From Desulfobacterales bacterium (lineage in GTDB: Bacteria > Desulfobacterota > Desulfobacteria > Desulfobacterales > JAHEIW01): a stretch of 47,957 bases of DNA. The stretch covers positions 3,862,927 through 3,910,883 of the forward strand of contig CP070746.1 of NCBI GenBank assembly GCA_020348305.1, in the 5' to 3' direction. Of this stretch, positions 8,073 to 16,865 are shown in pieces; the first letter of the stretch is position 1, and the number at the start of each line of letters is the position of its first letter. Below the pieces are notes generated by a model. The model searched no databases, had not been told where the DNA came from, and saw only the letters and a list, made by a program, of their open reading frames with translations. The position numbers and the translations under genes were made by a program.

Positions 8073-8102
8073 GCCTGCCCGCCACAATGACGGCGGGCAG
8101 GC
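8073..8102. repeat. GC-rich inverted repeat
   Basis: GCCTGCCCGCC (8073-8083) and GGCGGGCAGGC (8092-8102) form an 11-bp perfect stem with an 8-base loop in an AT-rich gap. An A-run follows instead of a T-run on this strand, so it is not a forward terminator. It may be a REP-like palindrome. Confidence 0.65.
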
Positions 8103-8697
8103 AAAGAAAAAAAACACCTCCTCCTATAAAAAATTTTTTTTCCTGGCCCTTAGGCCTCCATCCAGCCCAGCCTCATTTCACTCTGGCTTCCGCGCCCGTT
8201 ATTTCTTTTTGATCGGTTCACGGTCCACCCCAGGCGGATCCATCGGGTGCTTCGTTGCGAAAAAGCGAGTAGAAGCGATTTAGGGTGCAACTTTTGTTGC
8301 AATGTAAATTTTTTTCCAATTATCCAACCATCCGATTTAATAAGCTTCTTTTAAACATTCGCAAAATCTCGTCAACACGCGGTGCACCCTTCTTCGAATT
8401 TTGTCCTTGCATAAATAAAAGTCAGATTCCCAGCTACCAAAATTATTTTGAAAATTACACTGAATCGCTTCCATCCATAAATACCAAGCATAATAATGAG
8501 TTATTCTTATCCACCCGATAGCATCTCCCTCTCCTCCGACGATTTTCTGATTCCCACTCAATTAAATATTTTTGTAAATGGCATGTCAATTGCTCAACAT
8601 AGGTGCATCCGGTAGTTGGAAAATTAATACGGAGCTGCATTTAAATCAAGAATCGAATTTTCGGAAACTAAATTGTTACAAACGCTGGAGAGTAAAA
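8103..8697. other. Intergenic region, no gene seen
   Basis: Nothing convincing is coded here on either strand. It contains an A/T-rich run near 8130 and the leader of the activase gene. The open frame that continues from 8578 into the activase lacks a ribosome-binding site at its first ATG. Confidence 0.4.
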
Positions 8698-11600
8698 ATG
8701 GAAAACATAAATTCAAAAGTTTATTCCGTGGGCATTGATGTCGGTTCAGTCAGTTTGAAATGTATGGTTATTAATCAGAACAAAGAGATCGTTTTTGAAT
8801 TCCCATATAAACGTCACTTTGGAAAAATTGATGAAGAGATTCTAGCCCTGGTTGAGCGGTTGTTTGAGAAATTTGGCGAAAACAGGATTCTATCTATATC
8901 CTTCACAGGAAACCACGGCATGAAGCTTGCCGAAAAACTGGGTGTCTTTTATGAGTTTGAGACCATTAGCCAGGTTCTGGGTGTCCTGCACATAATACCT
9001 GATGCCAAGAGTCTTATATGTATGGGCGGACAGGATACCGCCTTATTTCAAATCCGTCACGATGACGGTGGTTGGGAGCTCGAAAGCTTTAATGCCAACG
9101 GGCCCTGCGCCTCAGGGACCGGGTCTTTTATTGATCAACAGGCAGAACGCCTGGCAACATCTTTATACGAAAAGAACAAGGAAACGTCTCAAATCCATAT
9201 TGACAAGATTTTAAATGACTTCATTCGCTTGGGCCTTAAAAGTGAAAACCCCGCCCATGTGGCCTGCCGTTGCACCGTATTTACGAAATCCGACATGATT
9301 CATCTTCAGAACAAGGGCGAAAAGCTTGAAGATATTATTTATGGTCTGCATGTCGGCAATGCCAGAAACTATATCAGCACAATCGTCGCCAACCAGAAGC
9401 TTGAAGATCCGATCGTAATTGTCGGTGGATTATCCAAAAACGAATTACAGGTAAACGCGTTTAAAGCCTATTATCCAAATCTCATCGTCCCGCTCTATAA
9501 CACCTCAACCGGTGCACTCGGCGTTGCCTTAAAAGCACTTGAGTTAAAAAGGGAAGATACCTTTGACCTTGAGGACCTGAAAAAGGCAAACACTCGCGGC
9601 AACATTTCGGTGCACAGGGCCCCCAGGCTGGTTTTGAAAAAGACGAAAATGCCTGATTCCCGACAACCTCGCAGAAAATTTCTTACGATCAGAACCCGGG
9701 CTTACCTCGGGATCGATATTGGCTCGACAACCACCAAATATGCGTTGATAGACGAAAATCACAAGTTAATCCACAAAAACTATGTGCACACCCAGGGCAA
9801 ACCGATCGAGGTGACCCAGAAACTTTTGAAGCACATCATGGATGAGCTGGGGCATAAAGTTGAGATCATGGGAGTGGCCACAACCGGTTCGGGTAGATAT
9901 GTCGTCGGTGATTTTTTAAATGTGGATTTAGCCGTTGACGAGATTACGGCCCATGCCCGGGGAGCGGTCGAAATTGATCCCAAAGTGGACACCATTTTTG
10001 AAATCGGTGGCCAAGACTCAAAATACATCTCGCTCGTTAATGCCAATCCCCTTGATTTTGACATGAACAAAGTTTGTGCTGCCGGAACCGGCAGTTTTCT
10101 GCATGAGTTGGCGAATAAATATGGGATCAATATTGTTGGTGAATTCCAGGATATTGCGCTTTCTTCCAGGGCCCCGGTCAAACTCACCGATCGGTGCACC
10201 GTTTTTATGGAGTCAGACCTGGTCTCATATTACCAGAAAGGCGTTTCCCGAGAGGACCTGATGGCCGGCCTTTGCTATGCCATTGTCCATAATTATTTGA
10301 ACCGGGTTGTCGGTAAAAGAAAAATCGGGCGGCGCGTTATGTTCTTAGGAGGCCCTTCTTTAAATAAAGGCGTCGTGGCTGCCTTTGAAAATGTTCTGGA
10401 GCATGGCCTGCTGGTGCCGCTTCACAGAGAGGTCCTCGGCGCTTATGGCGCGGCTCTCTGCGTCCAGCAAAAAATGCAATCCGAAAGCAAAGACCGCAGT
10501 GCCTTCAGAGGGATGCTCAGCGCAATCAATGACCGCATGGACTTCACGGAAAAAGTGTGCCGTGCAGATCCAAATTGCCATAATCGGTGCAAACTCAAAA
10601 TTTACCAATTTGACAACCGGCGAAGTATCTGGGGCGGCGAATGCGGCCGCCACGAGTTCGCTCGAAACCGAAACCAAGGTAAAGAAGATTTTTTTACACT
10701 CAGACGGATGCTATGGGAGACCCACATGGCCGGTGTATACAAAGAACTTGAAGATCAACAGTTGATGGAAATTGAGGGCCGCCCGACGATCGGAATGCAA
10801 CGGGCACTTTACGGCCATCATACGGCAATCCTGTGGGCCCATTTTTTTGACCGGCTCGGATATCGCCTGGTGCTCACACCGCCAACCAACGCCCGCATAT
10901 CGGCCAAAGGAGTTGAGAAGGCGGTGGACGGCGTTTGTTATCCCGTCAAAGTCTCATATGGCCACATGGAGCAGCTGACGGGAAAAACAAGATATCTTTT
11001 TATCCCGAGTCTGATCAGGATGCCGACACCGAAGCCCTCTGAGACCGGATATTACTGTCCCATGGTTCAGAGCAATTCGTATATGGTCCGCATGGCATTC
11101 GGCCCGAATCGGGCATCGATTCTAAATCCGGTCATTCATCTGAAGCACGACCGCGATACCCTTGCTGTGGAAATATACCGACAAATCGGTGCAAAGCTGG
11201 GTTTATCCAAAGGATTGATAAAAAAATCTTTGCACCATGCACTTGAAAGACAACGGCAATTTGTCACGGACATGCATCAACAAGGAAACAAAATTCTTCG
11301 AAAACTGGATTCAGATGAACCCATCATGATTGTCACCGGTCGACCCTATAATCTTTACGACGACAGATTGAATTTAAGACTCGGTCAAAATCTGGCCAAA
11401 CTTGGCATGATGGCCCTGCCAATGGATTTCATCGACGTCGCTTCGGTGGACCTTTCGGATTTTCCTTCTATGTTCTGGGGTTTGGGTGCTCAAATCCTGA
11501 GAACGGCAAAGATCGTGACCGGAACCTCAAATTATTTCGGTTTGCATTTGACCAATTTCGGCTGTGGAGCAGATTCATTTGTTGAGCATTTTTACAAATT

Positions 11601-11763
11601 CATCATGGGCCATAAGGCGCACCTGATCCTCGAATTAGATGAGCACAGTGCCGCCGCCGGTTTAATGACAAGGCTCGAAGCTTATAAAAACGTGATCGAA
11701 AACAGCATGCAAACGTCTCAACTCAAAACCCGATTCCAAACGATTAATGCACATAAGAGGTAA
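8698..11763 (+). CDS. Tandem BcrA/BadF activase fused to DUF2229
   Basis: This is a 1021-residue cytoplasmic protein with three parts. Residues about 8-300 and 345-610 are two ASKHA-fold activase domains. Each has a phosphate-binding start (GIDVGSVSLK; GIDIGSTTTK), a glycine loop with a Cys (CASGTGSF; CAAGTGSF) and a second Cys (RCTVF; RCTVF). Those Cys pairs bridge a [4Fe-4S] cluster in the HgdC/BcrA dimer. Residues about 690-1000 are DUF2229 (EGRPTIGMQRALYGHH...GVCYPVK). Family members couple ATP hydrolysis to one-electron reduction of 2-hydroxyacyl-CoA dehydratases or benzoyl-CoA reductases. A longer frame starts at 8578; ATG 8698 has GGAGAG 6 bases upstream. The partner gene follows after 4 bases. 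The substrate enzyme is unknown. Confidence 0.85.
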   Translation: MENINSKVYSVGIDVGSVSLKCMVINQNKEIVFEFPYKRHFGKIDEEILALVERLFEKFGENRILSISFTGNHGMKLAEKLGVFYEFETISQVLGVLHIIPDAKSLICMGGQDTALFQIRHDDGGWELESFNANGPCASGTGSFIDQQAERLATSLYEKNKETSQIHIDKILNDFIRLGLKSENPAHVACRCTVFTKSDMIHLQNKGEKLEDIIYGLHVGNARNYISTIVANQKLEDPIVIVGGLSKNELQVNAFKAYYPNLIVPLYNTSTGALGVALKALELKREDTFDLEDLKKANTRGNISVHRAPRLVLKKTKMPDSRQPRRKFLTIRTRAYLGIDIGSTTTKYALIDENHKLIHKNYVHTQGKPIEVTQKLLKHIMDELGHKVEIMGVATTGSGRYVVGDFLNVDLAVDEITAHARGAVEIDPKVDTIFEIGGQDSKYISLVNANPLDFDMNKVCAAGTGSFLHELANKYGINIVGEFQDIALSSRAPVKLTDRCTVFMESDLVSYYQKGVSREDLMAGLCYAIVHNYLNRVVGKRKIGRRVMFLGGPSLNKGVVAAFENVLEHGLLVPLHREVLGAYGAALCVQQKMQSESKDRSAFRGMLSAINDRMDFTEKVCRADPNCHNRCKLKIYQFDNRRSIWGGECGRHEFARNRNQGKEDFFTLRRMLWETHMAGVYKELEDQQLMEIEGRPTIGMQRALYGHHTAILWAHFFDRLGYRLVLTPPTNARISAKGVEKAVDGVCYPVKVSYGHMEQLTGKTRYLFIPSLIRMPTPKPSETGYYCPMVQSNSYMVRMAFGPNRASILNPVIHLKHDRDTLAVEIYRQIGAKLGLSKGLIKKSLHHALERQRQFVTDMHQQGNKILRKLDSDEPIMIVTGRPYNLYDDRLNLRLGQNLAKLGMMALPMDFIDVASVDLSDFPSMFWGLGAQILRTAKIVTGTSNYFGLHLTNFGCGADSFVEHFYKFIMGHKAHLILELDEHSAAAGLMTRLEAYKNVIENSMQTSQLKTRFQTINAHKR

Positions 11764-11767
11764 AAAA

Positions 11768-13141
11768 ATGAAATCAGGACATGGAAATAATTTCGATTCG
11801 CTGGCCAAAGGTATTGGCAAATTTCATCTTCAGAATGAGACCGTCCTCATCCCCGAGATGAATCGCATCGCCGCGCACCTGCTTGCGGCAACCTTCAGAA
11901 GTTTTGGCAACAATGCCATGGTGCTTCCGACTTACAACGGTTTAGATCTGGGTAAAAAGTACACTTCCGGCAAAGAATGCTTCCCCTGCCAGATTACCCT
12001 CGGAGACATTCTCCTTTTCCTGAGAAGCGAACAGGAAAAACTGGGAGCCGCCTTTGATCCGCAAAATTATTTGTATTTTTTACCGGAGTCCGACGGGCCC
12101 TGTAGGTTCGGGATGTACAATAAGTATCAGCGAATGGTACTGGATTCTTTTGCGGGGTTTGACAAAGTTAAAATCGTCTCCATCACTGCAACCGACGGCT
12201 ATTCGCTGGAAGGTGTCATTGAAAAGGACCGAATGCTTGCTTTCAAAAAGGCAAGTTATATCGCTGTGGTGGTTGCCGACATCATGGAGCGGCTCCTGTG
12301 GCGCATCAGACCCTATGAAAGGCAAGAAGGAATTGCGGATGATTTTATAGAAAGATCCATGCAGAAAATGGCATCATTTTTTGAAGCCCACGGAGCCGCT
12401 AATGATTTTGACAGGATACTGGATAAACTCGAAGAAATTACCAACCACGGAAAAGCCCTGATGGATCATACGATTCCAGTAAAACCGCTGATCGGGATTG
12501 TCGGTGAAATTTTTTTAAGAATGCATGTTCATTCCAACCAGGAATTGATCCGGGTTCTGGAAAGACATGGTGCCGAAGTCGTTAATTCCTCCCTTGCCGA
12601 ATGGGTGAATTATGTCACCTATGGGCGATTAAGGGAGAATAAGCTCAACTTTAGATTAAACCTCCAGCAATTGAATTTTGGTGGTTTGAAAAACTATTTT
12701 CATAAGATCTTCAGCTTTGGCGGAGATCTTTTCTATCAGCAAATGAGACAAAAACAGTTCTACAACCGCGCAACCCGGCGGATTGATCTTGAACAGGATC
12801 ATAAGGTGAGCCATTTGGAAAGGCTGCTCAAAAAAGAAGATATTTTTACCTTTGATGTTACAACGGAAACCTGCCTGAGCATCGCCGCAATCCTGCAATT
12901 TGTTAACGAAGGCTACAACGGCGTTGTCAATGTGTATCCCTTTACCTGCATGCCTGGCATGACCACCTCGGCCATCGTAAAACCTGTCATGAACCGGATG
13001 CGAATCCCCTATCTGGATACGCCCTATGACGGAAGCTTTCAGCCGGGCAGAGAAACAGCGATTCGGACCTTCATGCATCAGGCAACCCAACATTTGCAAC
13101 GGTATGGAAGAAAAGGCGGCCTTCAAAAGAAGGCCGCCTGA
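11768..13141 (+). CDS. HgdB-like 2-hydroxyacyl-CoA dehydratase-related protein
   Basis: This 457-residue protein is the usual companion of the large DUF2229 activase. It is related to the iron-sulfur components (HgdB-like) of 2-hydroxyacyl-CoA dehydratases. Conserved Cys blocks are visible: SGKECFPCQITLGD (residues about 68-81), ESDGPCRFGMY (about 108-118) and FTCMPGMTTSAIVKPVMN near residue 400, consistent with a cluster-binding site. The gene begins 4 bases after the activase stop, with AGAGG at the end of the upstream gene serving as ribosome-binding site, so the two are translationally coupled. An in-frame ATG at 11747 overlaps the activase and is less likely. The pair's physiological reaction has not been established for most genomes. 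Confidence 0.8.
   Translation: MKSGHGNNFDSLAKGIGKFHLQNETVLIPEMNRIAAHLLAATFRSFGNNAMVLPTYNGLDLGKKYTSGKECFPCQITLGDILLFLRSEQEKLGAAFDPQNYLYFLPESDGPCRFGMYNKYQRMVLDSFAGFDKVKIVSITATDGYSLEGVIEKDRMLAFKKASYIAVVVADIMERLLWRIRPYERQEGIADDFIERSMQKMASFFEAHGAANDFDRILDKLEEITNHGKALMDHTIPVKPLIGIVGEIFLRMHVHSNQELIRVLERHGAEVVNSSLAEWVNYVTYGRLRENKLNFRLNLQQLNFGGLKNYFHKIFSFGGDLFYQQMRQKQFYNRATRRIDLEQDHKVSHLERLLKKEDIFTFDVTTETCLSIAAILQFVNEGYNGVVNVYPFTCMPGMTTSAIVKPVMNRMRIPYLDTPYDGSFQPGRETAIRTFMHQATQHLQRYGRKGGLQKKAA
13114..13139 (+). terminator. Stem-loop at operon end
   Basis: AGGCGGCCTT (13114-13123) pairs perfectly with AAGGCCGCCT (13130-13139) across a 6-base loop. It overlaps the last codons of the HgdB-like gene. Only ATTT follows, so it is a weak intrinsic terminator or a 3'-end stabiliser. 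Confidence 0.5.
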
Positions 13142-13213
13142 ATTTGCGGCAACGCCATTAAATGGCACAAGCCGCAGGATTTTAATTCATCATAAATTTA
13201 AGGCGTGTGAGCT

Positions 13214-14410
13214 ATGTCAACCCAAATCACCAGGCGTTTGTACACGTTAAAAAATCATGCGTACGAATCGGCCCGCAGATCTGAAAATTTAGCACAGAAT
13301 CCAATTGCATCGCAAACCGGTTCTGAAAACAGGCTCAAAAAACCTTTTATCAACAAACTTTTCTGTGGCGGCCTTTTTTTTGTCGTCATGACGGTTGGCA
13401 TCTTCTGGTATCAGTTTGCCAAGATACCCGGCGATAATCGTCCTGAGATATGGAACCAACTTCAGTGGGATTATTTATTCTGGTTGTTGCTCTTTTTACC
13501 AATCGATACATTTGCGGCCGGTTTGCGAATCTGGGTGCTCTGCCGCGTTCTGCAGCCTGGCGTGAGTCTCTGGACCTGCCTTAAGGCGGAGTGGGCCAAT
13601 TTGGGTCTTGCGATGCTTACGCCGTCACAAACCGGTGGCGGGTTCGGTCAGATTTATGTTTTGAATCGAGGCGGATTAAATATAGGAACAGCCTTGACCG
13701 TCAGTTTGATAACTTTTTTGGGCAGCATGGTCGTTTTGCTGTTTATTGGTATCCATTCCCTTCTGATATCCAGGGTCGAACACCTCGCCGTCTTCTTTCA
13801 AGGGGCTCTTCTGATCTTTTCTCTTGTTTTCGGCGCGCTGATTGTCACCATTTGCTGGCCGGGGGCTCTACGTTTAGTGGCTTCCGGGATTTCCATGGCA
13901 ATCGGCAAAATCTGTGACCTAAACCTACCAGGTAACATAGATCTGACGCAAAATACCCACATCAAGCGCTTAACGAATCTCCTGCACAATTACTCGGAAA
14001 AGCTGATTGATCTATGCTATATGCACCAGGTCAACATACGCCGGTTTTTTATCCTAAATAAGGCCAGTTTTTTATGGGTGTGCCTCTTGAGCATTGTCTT
14101 CATGCTTTCACGATCCATAATGGCATTTTTGTGTCTTCGCTTTCTCGGCATTCAGGCTTCCAGCCTATTTAATGTTATCGAAACCCAGTTAAGCCTGATT
14201 TTCCTGATATACTTTGCCCCAACCCCTGGAAGTTCGGGCCTGGCTGAAGGCGCTTCCATGCTGATGATGGACGGCGCCATGCCAATTGGATTTGTGCCGT
14301 ATTACAATCTGCTGTGGCGATGCTCAACGCTTTATCTGCCGGCCATCGCCGGACTACTTTTTTTATTATGGACGATTATGCAGGATGCTCGCCGAGTCGT
14401 CGGCCGCTAA
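13214..14410 (+). CDS. LPG_synthase_TM (YbhN/AglD-like) membrane protein
   Basis: This 398-residue integral membrane protein has about eight helices after a polar N-terminus of some 45 residues. It matches the flippase-like domain of lysylphosphatidylglycerol synthases (UPF0104, YbhN). Family marks include the Q-T-GGGFGQIY-type glycine-rich segment near residue 138 (LTPSQTGGGFGQIYVL) and the late PTPGSSGLAEGA block near residue 336. The soluble synthase domain is absent, so it is likely a lipid or polyprenol-linked substrate translocator and not an aminoacyl-lipid synthase. It lies 72 bases after the activase pair on the same strand, but a stem-loop between them argues for separate expression. 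The ribosome-binding site is weak (GTGAG). Confidence 0.8.
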   Translation: MSTQITRRLYTLKNHAYESARRSENLAQNPIASQTGSENRLKKPFINKLFCGGLFFVVMTVGIFWYQFAKIPGDNRPEIWNQLQWDYLFWLLLFLPIDTFAAGLRIWVLCRVLQPGVSLWTCLKAEWANLGLAMLTPSQTGGGFGQIYVLNRGGLNIGTALTVSLITFLGSMVVLLFIGIHSLLISRVEHLAVFFQGALLIFSLVFGALIVTICWPGALRLVASGISMAIGKICDLNLPGNIDLTQNTHIKRLTNLLHNYSEKLIDLCYMHQVNIRRFFILNKASFLWVCLLSIVFMLSRSIMAFLCLRFLGIQASSLFNVIETQLSLIFLIYFAPTPGSSGLAEGASMLMMDGAMPIGFVPYYNLLWRCSTLYLPAIAGLLFLLWTIMQDARRVVGR

Positions 14411-14441
14411 TGGCAAAAAATAGATTGGGAGTAAGGGACGA

Positions 14442-14483
14442 GGGTGAAAAGTTGACATTTGGATATGATTGAGCGTAACTGGA
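14442..14483. repeat. 42-bp dispersed repeat Y, copy 2
   Basis: Copy of 8000-8041 with two adjacent mismatches (GA for AC). It starts 31 bases after the flippase-like gene. The 14484-14756 stretch that follows codes for nothing recognisable. Confidence 0.75.
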
Positions 14484-14756
14484 TCGATAGGGACCCCGAG
14501 ATAACCGCGCACATCGCAACCAGGGCAAAGGAGTTTAAAGAGGCACAATAACAAGCGCATAAGGATACACAACATCGCAGCGCTATCGGGCCGCAAGATG
14601 AACCATTGAGCAGACCCTCTGCTCAGAGCGCCGGCTATCAGCTCTATGGAGCGACCCGTTATCTGGGAAAGAAATTATTACAGCGGCTTGCTATTCTGGC
14701 TGGATGTTATAGCATTTTGAATCATTGACAAGTATTTGTAATCATTTCTATTTTCA

Positions 14757-14782
14757 GGGTTCGACGCCCGCCGCCTCCACCA
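14757..14782 (+). other. tmRNA 3'-end sequence, probable attachment site
   Basis: The sequence reads GGGTTCGACG then CCCGCCGCCTCCACCA: the T-loop, the 3' half of the T-stem, the acceptor strand and CCA of a bacterial tmRNA (usual form GGGTTCGACTCCCGCCGCCTCCACCA). Upstream bases do not continue the tmRNA: 49-50 of the T-stem no longer pair, and no acceptor 5' half or tag-coding region is present. Such isolated 3' ends arise when a tyrosine-recombinase element integrates into ssrA and leaves a duplicated core. A small hairpin (GCCTT-CGCC-AAGGC) follows at about 14783-14796. No integrase lies in the window. Confidence 0.65.
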
Positions 14783-14879
14783 GCCTTCGCCAAGGCTTCG
14801 GCTGGCAGGCCATCCTTTGAAAAACGACGATGTGGGTTATCGCACAACCCTTGTTAACATGACATGCGAAGGCTGCCCT

Positions 14880-14978
14880 GCGATGATATGAAATTAAGAG
14901 CGATCGATTCATAACGCATATAATCATGACCGTCCCGTCCCTTGCTTCCTTTACAACAGGATTTAAAAAGCCCTTCAT
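14880..14978 (-). pseudogene. Truncated gene start downstream of diheme cytochrome
   Basis: ATG at 14978 has a GGAG-containing ribosome-binding region (GAGGAGCAACAG) conserved with the VIT gene start at 32010. About 30 plausible codons follow (MKGFLNPVVKEARDGTVM...) before the frame enters the att-site region and loses protein-like character. I do not recognise the family. It is probably a gene cut by insertion or deletion at the island edge. Confidence 0.3.
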
Positions 14979-15065
14979 CTGTTGCTCCTCTCCATAATGC
15001 TCTTTGCGTCATGTCGGCGGCGGGGATAGACCCGCGTGCGGCTAAAAGCAATTGTTTGGGGGTCA

Positions 15066-15653
15066 TCACTTGGGAATCTTAACAGCGTCATCATCATAAA
15101 TTCCTTTCTCGGCGGTTGTGTGACATGCTGCACAGTTCGCCAACGTGCCAATGGATTCACGTTTAAAAACCGCTGGGTTCAGCTCATGATGCTTTCTATT
15201 GATATAAGGTATATCAGTAATCTTCGTAGGCACTCGGCTTCCCAAACTTCTCATGATTTTTACTGACAGCCTTGCTGATGAGTTGTCCGCTGCATTCGTT
15301 TCAAGATAGTCTGAAATGGTTTTTATCGTATCCGGATCAGCCTCAATTTCTTCTCCGAAATGGTCATCGAGTTGATTCAAAATTTTAAGCCATGCAGCGG
15401 ACGGTAACAACTCAGGCTGATATGCGAAATGGCACTCAGCACATGTTTCTCTATATGTCTGGTTGGTCATCGGTTTCAGATAGTCGTCACGATCATGATC
15501 GTCATTATCATCATTAATTTTTTGAGATCCCCCTCTATACCGGTGTCTTTTTCTGTAACGATCATCATCAGCAAAAGCATCAAAAATTAAACTGAGGATC
15601 AAAAGAAGCGATATTGCATATATGATATATCTGGTGCAATTTTTCATATTCAA
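15066..15653 (-). CDS. Diheme c-type cytochrome
   Basis: This 195-residue exported protein has a signal peptide (residues about 1-28, ending FADD), a charged Asp/Arg/His-rich linker, and two CxxCH heme-binding motifs, CAECH at 71-75 and CAACH at 174-178. It fits the diheme cytochrome c (DHC) family that acts in periplasmic electron transfer. The region around the first heme (ETCAECHFAYQPELLPSAAW) is typical of that family. A near-identical partial copy lies at 32041-32355. Start ATG 15653 is preceded on the reverse strand by GGAGGTTG. A truncated gene follows downstream, so the original operon is broken here. Confidence 0.8.
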   Translation of the reverse strand: MNMKNCTRYIIYAISLLLILSLIFDAFADDDRYRKRHRYRGGSQKINDDNDDHDRDDYLKPMTNQTYRETCAECHFAYQPELLPSAAWLKILNQLDDHFGEEIEADPDTIKTISDYLETNAADNSSARLSVKIMRSLGSRVPTKITDIPYINRKHHELNPAVFKRESIGTLANCAACHTTAEKGIYDDDAVKIPK

Positions 15654-15739
15654 CCTCCGTTAAATCAGATCATCTGCTTGCGGCCGGTAATCATCGCTTT
15701 GATTAAATTTGCTTAACCACGTCCGCCTCGAACACGATG

Positions 15740-15967
15740 TTATATACCCCGTATGAAAAAACCGACAATGCCTATAGCCAGTGATGGTATTCCCGCCAAT
15801 AGAAATATAGCGATACTTATTTTCCATTCCATCAGTTCGAGTGCCTTGCGACCAAAGTAGATCGGAATTGTCGAAAGAAGCAATACGCTAAGGGCTGATG
15901 AGAGACCCCAAACATAGGTAAAAATGGGCTGAATTGAATAGCTGAGTTGGGAGAATCTGCTATACAT
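15740..15967 (-). CDS. Small two-helix membrane protein, unknown
   Basis: A 75-residue frame with two hydrophobic stretches (about residues 14-35 and 48-72), ending FFIRGI. I do not recognise the family, and no clear Shine-Dalgarno is visible upstream of ATG 15967. Hydropathy and the absence of a better frame on the other strand support it modestly. It lies between the cytochrome and a run of unknown genes on the same strand. Confidence 0.4.
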   Translation of the reverse strand: MYSRFSQLSYSIQPIFTYVWGLSSALSVLLLSTIPIYFGRKALELMEWKISIAIFLLAGIPSLAIGIVGFFIRGI

Positions 15968-16053
15968 GCCGGGATCGTCTTCGAAGAGGATTACCCCCTA
16001 AAAAGCTCGATATAGGACCAAAATAAAATTATTTTTTTGATGCTGTTTAATAG

Positions 16054-16362
16054 TTACAAGTAGTTGGCTTGGCTCGACCCATCGAACAATTCATCGAACA
16101 GCTTTGACGCGATTTTTAGAACTTCGGATGTTTGAGCTTGGAAGATGTCATTAATATATCTTCCTTTTTTCCCAGAGGCATAAACAGTATGATTAATATT
16201 GCCTTTCTTAATCATTCTAATCCCCCAGTTATATTGAATGGAACATAATGAATATCGCGCATTGACAATCCAACGATCGAACTCCTCGGAGGAAACATCG
16301 CTGCTGTTTCTTCCAATGGGAGTGATATGAGTGTTAGGTGATTCTTTCGTGTTACCTTCCAT
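16054..16362 (-). CDS. Hypothetical protein
   Basis: A soluble protein of about 102 residues if it begins at ATG 16362. A longer frame (from 16407) would start inside the upstream gene. The composition is unremarkable. The C-terminal half (VLKIASKLFDELFDGSS) is probably helical. The start overlaps the end of the 16352-16771 gene by 11 bases, suggesting translational coupling, but no ribosome-binding site is visible. No family is recognised and no function can be assigned. Confidence 0.45.
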   Translation of the reverse strand: MEGNTKESPNTHITPIGRNSSDVSSEEFDRWIVNARYSLCSIQYNWGIRMIKKGNINHTVYASGKKGRYINDIFQAQTSEVLKIASKLFDELFDGSSQANYL

Positions 16363-16771
16363 TTTGAATGATTGAAACAAAAAACCACGGGATACCATTT
16401 CCATCAATTACATAAAGCAGCAGAAGAAAAATTCCCAATGAAATCGAGGGGGGCATGAGGGCTCCGGCGCAGAAGATAAAGACCCCACCAATTACGGGCA
16501 AACCCGATACATGAGCAAAATTTGCCATGCTGCCATGTCGCCGCCTATAAAGCCATGGCACCAGAATGGACAAGTAAAAGTTCAACAGGCAAACCCCGGC
16601 CGCCAAAAGAGTAAAAACAGTGCCCACAAATGTTCTTCCCCACTTAATATGGAGCAAGGATAAAGAATCAATGCCAATGAAATGCCGTGATACAATAACC
16701 GCTGGAATCATTACGCCAACAGCCGCAAAGATGATGAGAACTATATTGTCTTCACGTGATAACTTTGACAT
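16352..16771 (-). CDS. Four-helix membrane protein, unknown
   Basis: A 139-residue protein with about four membrane segments: residues 9-27, 45-72, 88-103 and 107-125. A basic loop PWLYRRRHGSM lies between the second and third. The fourth helix ends in YVIDGNGIPWFF, encoded by the 42-bp repeat X at 16372-16413. No family is recognised. It probably forms a unit with the downstream 102-residue protein. The ribosome-binding site is weak (TAGGTC). Confidence 0.5.
   Translation of the reverse strand: MSKLSREDNIVLIIFAAVGVMIPAVIVSRHFIGIDSLSLLHIKWGRTFVGTVFTLLAAGVCLLNFYLSILVPWLYRRRHGSMANFAHVSGLPVIGGVFIFCAGALMPPSISLGIFLLLLYVIDGNGIPWFFVSIIQNGR
16372..16413. repeat. 42-bp dispersed repeat X, copy 2
   Basis: Identical to 7951-7992. 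Here it is part of the coding sequence of the 139-residue membrane protein, near its C-terminus. Confidence 0.8.
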
Positions 16772-16865
16772 AATAATTTTTTTGACCTACCTAACGGCTG
16801 AGCTCATCTCAAGGGCCGTCCAGCGAATTCGAATGACCTGTGCCCTGTCATTTGCGCTCCTTCTC

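Noticed and set aside
14440..16415. Complete insertion sequence bounded by repeats Y and X
   Set aside because: The ends are not inverted repeats, there is no transposase, and the segment contains a cytochrome gene and an att site.
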